A stretch of 64,000 bases of DNA from Immundisolibacterales bacterium (lineage in GTDB: Bacteria; Pseudomonadota; Gammaproteobacteria; HK1), in contig JAPOPW010000038.1 in NCBI GenBank assembly GCA_026712715.1, positions 124,001 through 188,000 of the forward strand, given 5' to 3'. The notes under the pieces are model-generated. The model was not told the origin of the DNA and did not search any database. It worked only from the letters and a program-made list of their open reading frames with translations. The position numbers and the translations under genes were made by a program. Shown here piece by piece: positions 1 through 9,190 of the stretch. Each line of letters begins with the position of its first letter. Within the stretch, counting starts at the first letter, position 1.

Positions 1-67
1 GCGTTCGAGAACGCGCGCGGGAGGCGCGGGAATGCCGGCCGGGAGGGGCAGGAACGGCCGGCCGCGG

Positions 68-868
68 TCAGCGGCCGCGGAACGCGGGGCGGCGCTTCTC
101 CATGAACGCACGCCTGCCTTCGGTGTAGTCCTCGCTCCGGAAGCAGGCCTCGACGAGCCGGGCGGCTTCGTCGAGATCCCGTGCCTCCGGGTCCCGGACG
201 CACTCCCGGATCGCGAACTTGGCGGCGCGCACGGTGAGCGGGGCGTTGTCCGCGATGCTGCGCGCAAGGTCCACGACCGACGCCTCGAGGGCGGAGGCGG
301 CGACCACCCGGTTCACCAGCCCCATGCGAAGGGCTTCATCCGCGCTGAAGCGTCTCGCGGAGAAGAGGATTTCGTTCGCGGCCGCGGGCCCCACCAGGTT
401 GACGAGCGCGGCACCCCCGCCGTAGCCATAGCCGAGTCCGAGCCGGGCGGCGGGAATGCCGAACTGCGCATCCTCGGCGGCGATGCGGATGTCCGCCCGA
501 AGGGCGGTCATCAGCCCTCCGCCGATGCAGTACCCCCGAATCATGGCGATGATCGGCTTGCTGAGGGCGTCGACGCGGGCGGCCGCGATCTTTCCCTTCT
601 CGTCGAATATCCGGCGGCTCTCCTCGGACGAACGGTTCTTCTCGAACTCCGAGATGTCGGCGCCCGACACGAATGCGCGTTCGCCCGCGCCGCGGATGAC
701 GACCACCCGCACGTCGTCGCGTTCCTCGAACGTGTCGAAGATGAGCGGGAGCGCTTCGGTCATCTCCAGCGAGATCGCGTTCAGCCGTTTCGGGCTGTTG
801 TAGATCACCCAGCCGATGCCATCCTCGATTTCGGCGATCATCCGGTCGGTGTCGAGCTCGAGCTTCAT
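68..868 (-). CDS. Enoyl-CoA hydratase/isomerase (crotonase) family protein
   Basis: A 266-residue protein of the usual crotonase length. It carries the oxyanion-hole segments SGAD (residues 68-71) and GYCIGGG (112-118), followed by the FG-x-P turn and a glycine-rich stretch at 136-152. Crotonases bind acyl-CoA thioesters and add water, isomerise or hydrolyse them. The Glu that usually follows the FG-x-P turn in true hydratases is Ala140 here, so classical two-glutamate hydration is doubtful. A CoA-ester hydrolase, isomerase or atypical hydratase is possible. It is transcribed away from the ATP-grasp cassette, with about 220 bases between the two starts that probably hold both promoters. The family is certain; the substrate is unknown. 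Confidence 0.9.
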   Translation of the reverse strand: MKLELDTDRMIAEIEDGIGWVIYNSPKRLNAISLEMTEALPLIFDTFEERDDVRVVVIRGAGERAFVSGADISEFEKNRSSEESRRIFDEKGKIAAARVDALSKPIIAMIRGYCIGGGLMTALRADIRIAAEDAQFGIPAARLGLGYGYGGGAALVNLVGPAAANEILFSARRFSADEALRMGLVNRVVAASALEASVVDLARSIADNAPLTVRAAKFAIRECVRDPEARDLDEAARLVEACFRSEDYTEGRRAFMEKRRPAFRGR

Positions 869-1091
869 GGTTCGTGCGGGCCTCGTGTGCGGCGGATCGA
901 AGGAGCGCGATGATACGGGAAATGCGGGTCCGGCGGCCGCGGGACGACCGTGGGGACGGTGTTGTCGCTTCCGGCGGCCGCGGATATGATTCGGCGCGTG
1001 CCCGATGCGGCCCGGGTCGGGATACGAGAAACGTTCCCGGGATGGCGACTTCTCGAGGAACCGGTGGAACCGGGTCCGGGTGTGCGAATCG

Positions 1092-2570
1092 ATGACCGAG
1101 CTCGAACCCTCTCAAGACGGAGCTTCACGAATTCCGCTTCCCTTTCCCGGATATGACGTGGAACCGCGGTTCTACGACGAGATGTTCGAGAACGACGGAA
1201 CCGCGCGCGCCGCGGGCCGGCGCATGGTGGAGGCGCTCGGCGGGCTCGCCCCCGAGGACCTTGCGAAGCTCCAGGAGAGCGTCTACCGCCGCTTCCTGCA
1301 CGAAGGCATCACCTTCACCGTGCTCGGCGGGGACGAGATGACCGAGCGGATCATCCCGCTCGACTTCGTGCCGCGCCTGCTCGCCGCCCGGGAGTGGGAG
1401 CACATCGAGCGCGGGCTCAAGCAGCGCCTCGCCGCCCTCAACCTGTTCCTCAAGGACATCTACCACGAGGGCCGTTCGCTCCGGGACGGAGTCGTGCCCC
1501 TGGACCTCGTCCTCGGCTGCCCGCAGTACCGCATCGAGATGCGGGGGATCAACATTCCCCACGACGTGTACGTCGCGGTATGCGGGACCGACCTCGTGCG
1601 GACTCACGACGGCTTCGCCGTGCTCGAGGACAACCTGCGCGTGCCCTCGGGGGTGTCCTACATGCTCGGCTGCCGCGATGCGGTGAAGGGTGCGTTTCCC
1701 GATCTCTATCGCGCCCACCGGGTGCGCGAGGTCTCTGACTACAGCAAGCGGCTCTACGCGATCCTCTCGTCGCTCGCTCCGTCCATGCGGACCCCTCGGG
1801 TCGCGATCCTGACCCCGGGCCTCTACAACTCCGCCTTCTACGAGCATGCCCTGCTCGCCGGAGAGATGGGCATCGACCTCGTCGAGGGACAGGACCTCGT
1901 GGTCCATGACGCGGTCCTTTTCGCGCGCACCACGAAGGGTCTTCAGCGCATCGACGTCCTCTACCGGCGGCTCGACGACGACTTCCTCGATCCGGTGACG
2001 TTCCGCGCGGACTCCGCACTCGGGGCGGCGGGACTGTTCCATGCCTATCGGGCGGGGAACTTCGTGCTCGCCAACGCTCCCGGTACGGGTGTCGCCGACG
2101 ACAAGGCGCTCTACGCCTACGTCCCGCGCATCATCCGCTACTTTCTCGACGAGGAGCCCATCCTCAGCAACGTCGAGACCCATCTTTGCCGCGAGCCCGA
2201 TGGCCTCGCCCATACGCTCGAGCACCTTGACGAGCTGGTGGTGAAGGAGGTCGGGGGCTCGGGCGGCTACGGAATGCTCGTCGGCCCGCATTCGACCCGT
2301 GCCGAACGTGCCGAGTTCGCGGAGCGGATCCGGGCCGACCCCGCGAACTTCATCTCTCAGCCCACCCTCGACCTCTCGCGCGCTCCATGCTTCGTGGACG
2401 GGCGCATCGAGCCCCGGCACGTGGACCTTCGTCCCTTCGTGCTGCAGGGGCGCGATCGCCAGGACGTCGTGCCCGGGGGACTTTGCCGGGTGGCCCTCCG
2501 GCGTGGCAGCCTGGTGGTCAATTCCAGCCAGGGGGGCGGATGCAAGGACCTCTGGGTGGTCGACGGATAG
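1092..2570 (+). CDS. Circularly permuted ATP-grasp type 2 protein
   Basis: A 492-residue protein matching the DUF404/DUF407 circularly permuted ATP-grasp family. Characteristic stretches include the PLDFVPR segment, the GLKQRLAALN helix region, YRIEMRGIN, VLEDNLRVPSGVSY and the final SQGGGCKDLW motif. The ATG at 1092 is preferred because residues encoded upstream of it in the same frame are low-complexity and unlike the family. ATP-grasp enzymes ligate carboxylates to amines or thiols; this subfamily is predicted to modify a peptide or amino-acid conjugate. It heads a cassette with the alpha-E and transglutaminase-like genes that follow, 24 bases and then 4 overlapping bases apart. That trio is a known conserved neighbourhood. 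The substrate is unknown. Confidence 0.93.
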   Translation: MTELEPSQDGASRIPLPFPGYDVEPRFYDEMFENDGTARAAGRRMVEALGGLAPEDLAKLQESVYRRFLHEGITFTVLGGDEMTERIIPLDFVPRLLAAREWEHIERGLKQRLAALNLFLKDIYHEGRSLRDGVVPLDLVLGCPQYRIEMRGINIPHDVYVAVCGTDLVRTHDGFAVLEDNLRVPSGVSYMLGCRDAVKGAFPDLYRAHRVREVSDYSKRLYAILSSLAPSMRTPRVAILTPGLYNSAFYEHALLAGEMGIDLVEGQDLVVHDAVLFARTTKGLQRIDVLYRRLDDDFLDPVTFRADSALGAAGLFHAYRAGNFVLANAPGTGVADDKALYAYVPRIIRYFLDEEPILSNVETHLCREPDGLAHTLEHLDELVVKEVGGSGGYGMLVGPHSTRAERAEFAERIRADPANFISQPTLDLSRAPCFVDGRIEPRHVDLRPFVLQGRDRQDVVPGGLCRVALRRGSLVVNSSQGGGCKDLWVVDG

Positions 2571-2594
2571 GGTCGGATCGGATCGATTGCCGCC

Positions 2595-3572
2595 ATGCTG
2601 GCCAGAGTCGCCGCCAATTTCTACTGGATGGGCCGCTATCTCGAGCGGACCAAGCAGACCATCCGTCTCGTGCGGTATCCGCTCGACCGTCTCGTCGATC
2701 GGACGGCCGGCGAGATCGCGGTCGCCTGGGAAGTGGTGTACCGAACGCTCGGTCAGACGCCCCCCGACGCCCCCGAGAGCAGGGCCGAAGCCGAGATGTT
2801 CCTCATGACGGACGCCTACACGCTCGCGGGCAGCCTCATCGAGGAGACCGCGAACCCCGAGTCCATCGTTTCCTGCTGGAACGTCGCCCGCGAGAACGCC
2901 CGGCAGGTGCGTTCGCATCTTCCGTTGCCGGTATGGACGTGCCTCAACCAGGGTTTTCTCTGGATGCGGGACATCGACCTTCCCACGGCCTGGAGGAGCG
3001 GGCCCTCCGCTCTCGCCGGCGAAGCGAGCGATCGGTTGCGGCACCTTTCCGGCGTGATGGATGCGCTCATGTACCGCGACGACGGATGGCGGTTCATGGT
3101 CCTCGGCCGCTTCATCGAACGGGTCCAGCATCAGGCGGCGTTCCTCGGAGCATGGGTCGAGCTCGGCCGCCGCGAACGCGGGGAGGCGGCGCTGCCGTGG
3201 GCGGACCTGCTTCGGATCTGCGGGGCGTACGAGGTCTACAGCCGTCGCTACTCCATGCAGGTGCGCCAGGAGCAGGTGCTCGTCTTCCTGGTGCAGGATC
3301 CGGAGCTTCCCCGTTCGCTTCGATTCTCGATGCACCTCATCGAAGAGATGCTGGCCGGAATCGACGCCGCCGGCGCGCGTTACCCCCTCGCACCTCCGCA
3401 CCGGATGGCCCTTCGTCTTGCGGCGGCCCTCGAGGTGGAGAATCTCGATGGCGAGCGGGGCAGGGATTCGGTTCGTTTCTTCCGTTCAATCGCGAACGAG
3501 TGCCGACGTCTCCACGAGCTCGCGGTCGCCGCCTATCTGGAGTTCCCGTTCGCCGCAGGACAAGAGACGTGA
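2595..3572 (+). CDS. Alpha-E domain protein (DUF403)
   Basis: A 325-residue, mostly helical protein beginning MLARVAANFYWMGRYLERT, the typical opening of the alpha-E family. The family has no established enzymatic activity, but it is almost always encoded beside a circularly permuted ATP-grasp protein and a transglutaminase-like protease, and is thought to work with them. Here it lies between exactly those partners. Its stop codon overlaps the GTG start of the next gene, which points to translational coupling. Length is normal for the family. Confidence 0.92.
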   Translation: MLARVAANFYWMGRYLERTKQTIRLVRYPLDRLVDRTAGEIAVAWEVVYRTLGQTPPDAPESRAEAEMFLMTDAYTLAGSLIEETANPESIVSCWNVARENARQVRSHLPLPVWTCLNQGFLWMRDIDLPTAWRSGPSALAGEASDRLRHLSGVMDALMYRDDGWRFMVLGRFIERVQHQAAFLGAWVELGRRERGEAALPWADLLRICGAYEVYSRRYSMQVRQEQVLVFLVQDPELPRSLRFSMHLIEEMLAGIDAAGARYPLAPPHRMALRLAAALEVENLDGERGRDSVRFFRSIANECRRLHELAVAAYLEFPFAAGQET

Positions 3573-4417
3573 TCGCCCGATACGCAATCACCCACCGAAT
3601 CCGTTTCGACTACGACGCTCCGGTGCACTCCGAGGTGACCACGTTGCGGGTGTGTCCGATCCGGGATCGGACGCAGGTCGTCGTCTCCTTCTCCATTCAG
3701 ACCGAACCCGACGGCTCGCTCTTCGAGTTCGCGGATCCCTTCGGCAATTCGGGCCACTTCCTGGACCGTGCCGGTGCCCACCGATACCTCGAGATCGTGG
3801 CCCGCTCGAACGTCGAGGTGGGTCCGATCCCGGCCGCTCCGGAGCGGCTGGTCGGTGGCGGATGGGATGCGCTCCGAAGCGCCGCCGCCGACGTGGACCT
3901 GTGGCCGATGCTGCACGCGAGCGCCTTCGTTCGTTCTTCGCCGGCCCTCGAACGCTTCATCGCGCGCCATGACCTCCGGCCGGGGGACGATCCGCTGGCC
4001 AGCGCGCGCGACCTCCAGGGCAGGCTCCACCGGGTGTTCGAATACGCCCCGGGGAGCACCTCCGCGGAGTCCCCGATCGAGGTCATCCTCGAGACGGGGC
4101 GGGGCGTATGCCAGGACTATGCCCACGTGATGGCCTCCATCCTTCGGAAGTGGGGGATCCCGTGCCGGTACGTGTCGGGCTACCTCGCTCCTGCCGACGA
4201 GGACGTGACGCGAAGCGAGAGTCACGCGTGGGTGGAGGGCTGGTTCCCCGGGACCGGCTGGATCGGTTTCGACCCGACCAACGAAACGGAGGGGGACGAG
4301 CGCCATGTGCGGGTCGCGGTCGGGAGGGACTATGCCGACGTTCCCCCGAGCCGGGGCGTGTTCCGCGGCGTTGCAACCTCCCGCCTGGAGGCCGAGGTGA
4401 CGATCGAGCGCTCATGA
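3569..4417 (+). CDS. Transglutaminase-like cysteine protease family protein
   Basis: A 282-residue protein starting at a GTG that overlaps the alpha-E stop codon (GTGA). It begins with the bacterial transglutaminase N-terminal region (YAITHRIRFDYD) and then the core. The likely triad is the Cys in GRGVCQDYAH (about residue 181), the His in SESHAWVE and the Asp in GFDPTNE. It lacks an obvious signal peptide, so it is probably cytoplasmic. In this cassette it is expected to hydrolyse or transfer a bond made by the ATP-grasp partner, which is an inference from gene order. The same frame stays open upstream across the alpha-E gene, but that part is out of frame with the known protein there. Confidence 0.93.
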   Translation: MIARYAITHRIRFDYDAPVHSEVTTLRVCPIRDRTQVVVSFSIQTEPDGSLFEFADPFGNSGHFLDRAGAHRYLEIVARSNVEVGPIPAAPERLVGGGWDALRSAAADVDLWPMLHASAFVRSSPALERFIARHDLRPGDDPLASARDLQGRLHRVFEYAPGSTSAESPIEVILETGRGVCQDYAHVMASILRKWGIPCRYVSGYLAPADEDVTRSESHAWVEGWFPGTGWIGFDPTNETEGDERHVRVAVGRDYADVPPSRGVFRGVATSRLEAEVTIERS

Positions 4418-4479
4418 GACGACTTCGCCGGAAATCGATCGACGCCGAGCCCGGTCCGGTCCGGATCGCGGGCGGGTGA

Positions 4480-6918
4480 ATGGCAGCTCGAATCGAGAGC
4501 GTGCCTGACGACCGGCGGCCCCCGGAAGGCTCCGGCCGGCCGGCGCCGGACCGCTTCGAGATCCTGCGCGAGCTCGAGCGCAAGGTGCTCTGGCTCGCGA
4601 GCTGGACGATCCACCACGCCAACCACGTCCGTCCCAACCGGGACGGCCTCAAGGTCGGCGGACACCAGGCATCGAGCGCCTCGGTCGTCGCCTTGATGAC
4701 GGCGCTCTACTTCGCGGTTCTCCGACCTGGGGACCGGGTCGCGGTCAAGCCGCACGCGAGTCCCGCGTTTCACGCCATCCAGTACCTCTTCGGGCGACAG
4801 CGTCGCGAGAATCTCGAGCGCTTCCGGGCATTCGGCGGCGCGCAGGCGTATCCCTCGCGGACCAAGGACGAGGACGATGTCGATTTCTCCACCGGCTCGG
4901 TGGGGCTCGGGGTCGCCGCGACCCTGTTCGCGAGCATCGTCAAGCAGTACCTGCAGTCCCACGAGTGGGACCTTCGAGGAGGGCGCGACGGTCGGATGAT
5001 CGCCCTCGCCGGTGACGCGGAGCTCGACGAAGGAAACATATTCGAGGCGATGCTGGAGGGCTGGAAGCAGGAGGTCCGGAACCTCTGGTGGATCGTGGAC
5101 TACAACCGGCAGAGCCTCGATTCGGTCATCACCGATCGGCTGTATCGCCGTTTCGACGATCTCTTCCGGAACATGGGCTGGAGGGTGGAGACCCTCAAGT
5201 ACGGAAAGGAGCTTCAGGGAGTCTTTCTCCGCCCCGGCGGCGACGCGCTCCGGCAGTGGATCGACGACTGTCCGAACACGCTCTATTCGGCGATGGTGTT
5301 CAAGGGCGGCGCGGCCTGGCGCGAACGCCTCGCGCACGATCTCGGGCAGGTCTCCGGCATGCGGGCGATCCTCGACGAATTCGACGACGAGCGGCTCGCA
5401 CGATTGATGACGAACCTCGCGGGCCACGACATCGAGGCGGTGGTGGAGGCGTTCGAGGCGGCCGCCGACAGCGACGAGCCGACATGCTTCATCGCGTACA
5501 CGATCAAGGGGTTCGGGTTGCCGTTCGCCGGTCACAAGGACAACCACGCGGGACTGATGAGCGTGGAGCAGATGGACGAGCTTCGGCGCCGGCACCGTAT
5601 CGAGAGCGGAGCGGAGTGGGATCGCTTCGCCGGTCTGGAGGTCCCTTCGGAGGTGCTGGAGGAGTTCATCGACGGCGCGCCGTTCGCGGAGACCGGAAGC
5701 CGGCGCTTCAAGGTCCCGGCGGTACCGGTTCCGCCGGCATTTCCGGTCCCGAAGGGGGATCGGCTCTCGACTCAGGAGTGCTTTGGGCGGATTCTCGGAT
5801 CCATCGGCCGGGAGCGAAGCGAGTTCGCAGACCGGATCGTGACCACGTCGCCGGACGTCACCGTCTCGACGAATCTCGGCGGCTGGGTCAATCGTCGCGG
5901 CGTGTTTTCCGCCCGCGAGCAGGCCGACACCTTTCGCGAGGAGGCGGTCGCGTCGTTCCAGGCATGGGCCGCGTCGCCGCGGGGACAGCACATCGAGCTC
6001 GGCATCGCCGAGAACAACCTGTTCATTCTGCTGGGGATGCTCGGACTCTCGGATTCGCTCTTCGGGCAGCGGCTGCTGCCGATCGGCACCCTGTACGACC
6101 CCTTCATCCAGCGCGGATTGGACGCCCTCAGCTACGCCTGCTATCAGGATGCCCGGTTCCTGCTCGTGGCGACTCCGTCCGGCATCAGCCTCGCGCCCGA
6201 GGGGGGGGCCCATCAGTCCATCTCGACGCCGCTCATCGGCATGGGGCAGGATCGGCTGGCCGCCTTCGAGCCCGCATTCGCCGACGAGCTCGCCGTGATC
6301 ATGCGCTGGGGATTCGACTACATGCAGCGCCGGGGGTCGGACCCGGGCGGCGGCTCGTGGCCTGGCATCTCCGGGGACGAGGCTGGGGGATCGGTCTATC
6401 TTCGCCTCAGCACCCGGGCCGTCGACCAGCCGGCGCGCGAGCTGACCAGCGCCGAAGAGGCCGAGATCCTGCTCGGCGGCTACTGGCTGATCCCTCCGGC
6501 TCCGGGGTCGGACATCGCCCTCGTATACGCCGGAGCGGTCGCGGACGAGGCGCGTGCCGCTCACGAAGCGGTACGCAGGGACCTTCCGGGTACCGGGGTG
6601 CTCGCGGTCACCTCGCCCGATCGCCTGGCCGCCGGATGGCGGGCGGCGGCGCGCGCGCGGCGAGAAGGGAACCGCGGCGCGCGCTCCCACCTCGACCGGC
6701 TGCTCGAGCCGCTCGCCCCGGGGGCGGGCCTCGTGACCGTCGCCGACGCCCATCCGGGCGCCCTCGACTGGATCGGATCGGCCGCCGGACACCGCTGCCA
6801 TCCGCTCGGGGTCGACCACTTCGGACAGTCCGGGAGCGTTCCCGAGCTGTACGCCCATCATCGAATCGACGTCGACGCGATCCTCGACGCGATCGCGGCG
6901 GCAGTGGTGTCGGAGTAG
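4480..6918 (+). CDS. Thiamine-diphosphate E1, AceE/transketolase-like (pyruvate dehydrogenase E1 type)
   Basis: An 812-residue protein resembling the single-chain homodimeric pyruvate dehydrogenase E1 and transketolase-like family. The ThDP/Mg motif is visible as GDAELDEGN (from residue 178) with the closing Asn of VDYNR near 209. HHAN near residue 46 and GHQASSAS near 61 also fit AceE-like proteins. It is shorter than the roughly 890 residues of Escherichia AceE. The expected reaction is decarboxylation of a 2-oxo acid and transfer to a lipoyl acyltransferase. The next gene, four bases on, is a damaged E2-like protein without a lipoyl domain, so its acceptor is unclear. Alternatives are a branched 2-oxo-acid E1 or an uncharacterised transketolase. 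Confidence 0.85.
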   Translation: MAARIESVPDDRRPPEGSGRPAPDRFEILRELERKVLWLASWTIHHANHVRPNRDGLKVGGHQASSASVVALMTALYFAVLRPGDRVAVKPHASPAFHAIQYLFGRQRRENLERFRAFGGAQAYPSRTKDEDDVDFSTGSVGLGVAATLFASIVKQYLQSHEWDLRGGRDGRMIALAGDAELDEGNIFEAMLEGWKQEVRNLWWIVDYNRQSLDSVITDRLYRRFDDLFRNMGWRVETLKYGKELQGVFLRPGGDALRQWIDDCPNTLYSAMVFKGGAAWRERLAHDLGQVSGMRAILDEFDDERLARLMTNLAGHDIEAVVEAFEAAADSDEPTCFIAYTIKGFGLPFAGHKDNHAGLMSVEQMDELRRRHRIESGAEWDRFAGLEVPSEVLEEFIDGAPFAETGSRRFKVPAVPVPPAFPVPKGDRLSTQECFGRILGSIGRERSEFADRIVTTSPDVTVSTNLGGWVNRRGVFSAREQADTFREEAVASFQAWAASPRGQHIELGIAENNLFILLGMLGLSDSLFGQRLLPIGTLYDPFIQRGLDALSYACYQDARFLLVATPSGISLAPEGGAHQSISTPLIGMGQDRLAAFEPAFADELAVIMRWGFDYMQRRGSDPGGGSWPGISGDEAGGSVYLRLSTRAVDQPARELTSAEEAEILLGGYWLIPPAPGSDIALVYAGAVADEARAAHEAVRRDLPGTGVLAVTSPDRLAAGWRAAARARREGNRGARSHLDRLLEPLAPGAGLVTVADAHPGALDWIGSAAGHRCHPLGVDHFGQSGSVPELYAHHRIDVDAILDAIAAAVVSE

Positions 6919-6922
6919 ACGG

Positions 6923-7663
6923 TTGAGCGCTTCCTCCGCCGGTTCGCTCGCCGATCGGGTGGCGAAGCAGCTCGGCATCGCGCCGCCGCACCTCGACGGA
7001 ACCGGTCCGGACGGCTCGACCACCCTGAACGACGTGCTGAGGCAGGCAGGGCGAGCGCCTCCTGCGGCGGCCCGTCCGGCTCCGCCGCAGACAGCGTTCC
7101 ACCGAAGAAGGGAGCTTCGGTCCGAGGCGGTACGGCTCGAGGTCGCGTGCGACGCGAGGCCCCTGCGCGATGCATGCGATGCGCTCGCGGCGCTCGCCGA
7201 GGATGCCCCTGACGTGCCGGAGATCGTGGTGCGGCTCTGCGGAACGGCGCTCCGGGACTTTCCCCGGCTCGCCGCGGCGCGGGAGACGCAGACGGATTCT
7301 TCCCCCCCGGCCGCAATCGACATCATGGTGCAGGGTCCTGTCGGGGTGGTGCCGATACGGGGGGCGGACGAAGCGGAGCTCGCGTCGGTTCGGGTCGCGA
7401 TTCGGGCGGCCCGCGCCCCCCCACGGACGGAGGCGGCCGAGTCGGCGCACGACGAAGTCGTTCCGGAGGGTGCGTTCGTCGTCTGCATGTCCGACTCGCC
7501 CGGGCAGCCGGGCAGCCGGGCGGGGGCCGTGCTCACGATGTCCGAGCGCTCGGGGTCGATTCTCCTCGAGCTCGAATTCGACCCCGGGTCGCGGGGAGAC
7601 GGGGAGGCGTTTCTCGAGCGACTGCGCGCACTTTGCCTCGACCCTCGCCTGGCGTTGCTCTGA
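6923..7663 (+). CDS. Degenerate E2-like protein: subunit-binding domain plus inactive acyltransferase-like domain
   Basis: A 246-residue protein starting at a TTG four bases after the E1 stop. Residues about 8-42 match a peripheral subunit-binding domain (ADRVAKQLGI, then GTGPDG and NDVL). The C-terminal 37 residues keep the shape of the end of a 2-oxo-acid dehydrogenase acyltransferase (FLERLRAL, DPRL). Where active E2 enzymes have the DHR-x-x-DG catalytic loop, this one reads FDPGSRGDG (219-227), so the catalytic His is gone. No lipoyl domain precedes it. Likely roles are a structural E1/E3-binding scaffold or a decaying E2. It is probably cotranscribed with the E1 gene. Confidence 0.7.
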   Translation: MSASSAGSLADRVAKQLGIAPPHLDGTGPDGSTTLNDVLRQAGRAPPAAARPAPPQTAFHRRRELRSEAVRLEVACDARPLRDACDALAALAEDAPDVPEIVVRLCGTALRDFPRLAAARETQTDSSPPAAIDIMVQGPVGVVPIRGADEAELASVRVAIRAARAPPRTEAAESAHDEVVPEGAFVVCMSDSPGQPGSRAGAVLTMSERSGSILLELEFDPGSRGDGEAFLERLRALCLDPRLALL

Positions 7664-7702
7664 AGACAGGCAGTCGGACCGAACACGCGGGAGACAAGCC
7701 CT

Positions 7703-9022
7703 ATGGACGCGGAACGGCCATTCTGGAACCCGGAGATGGAGACCTTGCCGGCCGATCGGATGCGCTCGCTCCAGGAAGGCCGACTCCTCGCCCGCCTGCC
7801 GCTCGCCTGGGCCGGCTCGAGCCTGCTCCGGCGCGAATGGAAGGCGGCCGGCGTGCATCCGGGCGACATCCGGTCTCTCGAGGATTTCCGGCGGGCCGTC
7901 CCCACCGTCCACAAGGAGATGGTGCGGCAGGTACGGGACGATGACGGCGATCCCTATGGAGGAATGAGCCTTCTCCCCGCGGACTTGCCGTGCGACGTCC
8001 ACACGAGCTCCGGCACCACCGGCGCGCCGACCTTCCTTCCCATCACCGAGCGCGACCGGTCGATCTTCGCGGAGTCCCTCGCCCGGCACCTGTGGGCGGC
8101 CGGATTGCGGCCGGGGGGAGTGGCAAGCCTTTCGCTCGCCCTGTACCTGCGGCCGGTGTGGTCCATGGCCGACGCCGCGCGCCGGATCGGTGCACGGGTG
8201 ACGTTCACCGACTGGCCCGACCTCCCGCGGGTGGTCCAGACCTTTCGCTTCCTCAAGCCCGACGTGCACGCCTTCCTCTCGCCGCCCCAGGCGATCGGGC
8301 TCCGCGGCGAGATCGCGCGCCTCGGCCTCGACCCGAAGGAGTTGCTGGGGGGCACGAAGGGATTCGTATGGGCCGGGGACGCGCTGACCCCGAAGTCGCG
8401 CCGCCTCGTCGACGAGGAGTGGGGCAGCGAGGCATTCGAGCTCTCGGGAACCGGCGATCTCTGCTTCATGATGCAGGAGTGCGGACATCACGACGGGCTG
8501 CACATGCACGACGACCTCTGGTTCGTCGAAGTGGTGGAGCCGGGCACGACGACGCCGGTAGGGGAGGGCGAGCGGGGCGAGTTCCTGTTCACTTCGCTCA
8601 TGGACGAATCCCTGGCGTTCATCCGCTGGCGAAGCGAGGACATCGGGACGGCGACCACCGAGCCGTGTGCGTGCGGGCGCACGAACACCCGCCTACATTT
8701 CCTCGGCCGGGTCGGCTATCGGGTACGGGTTGCCGGCCGGACGGTGTTCCCGGTCGAGGTGCAGCGGGTGCTCGAGCTATGGCCGGAGGTGGACCACGGC
8801 CTCTTTCAGATCGTCCGAACCGGTCCGGACATGGAGACGCTGCACCTTCGGGTGGGCACGCGCGAGGGCGAGATTGCGGACCCCCGGGGCCTGCTTCCGC
8901 GGATCGAGGCGAGCCTCGAGGAGGCCCTGCGCCTTCCCACCCGGATCGAGCTCGTGGACGCGGAGACCTTGCTGGCGCTCGGGCCTCCGCACAAGATTCC
9001 GCGCATCCACGAGGCGGGCTGA
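7703..9022 (+). CDS. PaaK-type AMP-forming CoA ligase (phenylacetate-CoA ligase family)
   Basis: A 439-residue adenylate-forming enzyme of the phenylacetate-CoA ligase type, close to the usual 430-440 residues. It begins FWNPEMETL, typical of PaaK proteins. It has the P-loop-like TSSGTTGAPTF near residue 100, a GDLCFMMQECGHHDGLHMH segment with Cys and His, and the CACGRTNTRLHFLGR adenylate-binding region. It should activate an aromatic or other carboxylic acid to its CoA thioester using ATP. It follows the E1 and E2-like genes by 40 bases on the same strand, so the three may form one pathway, but no substrate is evident. Confidence 0.88.
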   Translation: MDAERPFWNPEMETLPADRMRSLQEGRLLARLPLAWAGSSLLRREWKAAGVHPGDIRSLEDFRRAVPTVHKEMVRQVRDDDGDPYGGMSLLPADLPCDVHTSSGTTGAPTFLPITERDRSIFAESLARHLWAAGLRPGGVASLSLALYLRPVWSMADAARRIGARVTFTDWPDLPRVVQTFRFLKPDVHAFLSPPQAIGLRGEIARLGLDPKELLGGTKGFVWAGDALTPKSRRLVDEEWGSEAFELSGTGDLCFMMQECGHHDGLHMHDDLWFVEVVEPGTTTPVGEGERGEFLFTSLMDESLAFIRWRSEDIGTATTEPCACGRTNTRLHFLGRVGYRVRVAGRTVFPVEVQRVLELWPEVDHGLFQIVRTGPDMETLHLRVGTREGEIADPRGLLPRIEASLEEALRLPTRIELVDAETLLALGPPHKIPRIHEAG

Positions 9023-9190
9023 GAGGCTCGCAGGAGCCAGGGAACCGGCCCGCCGGCCCGGTCCGAACCGTTCCACGTTTGGGGGTCCCGGCCGGCGGCG
9101 CGACGAAGCGAAGCGAGGCGAGTACGCGCGGTCGGTCACCGCCGGCGTCTCTGCCTATAATGTTCGAGCACCCGGCACCGCCGTCCCGTC

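Noticed and set aside
4330-7914. Very long open frame on the minus strand opposite the E1, E2-like and ligase genes
   Set aside because: Antisense of well-supported genes in a G+C-rich genome where stop codons are rare; the translation is Arg-, Pro- and Ser-rich with no domain.
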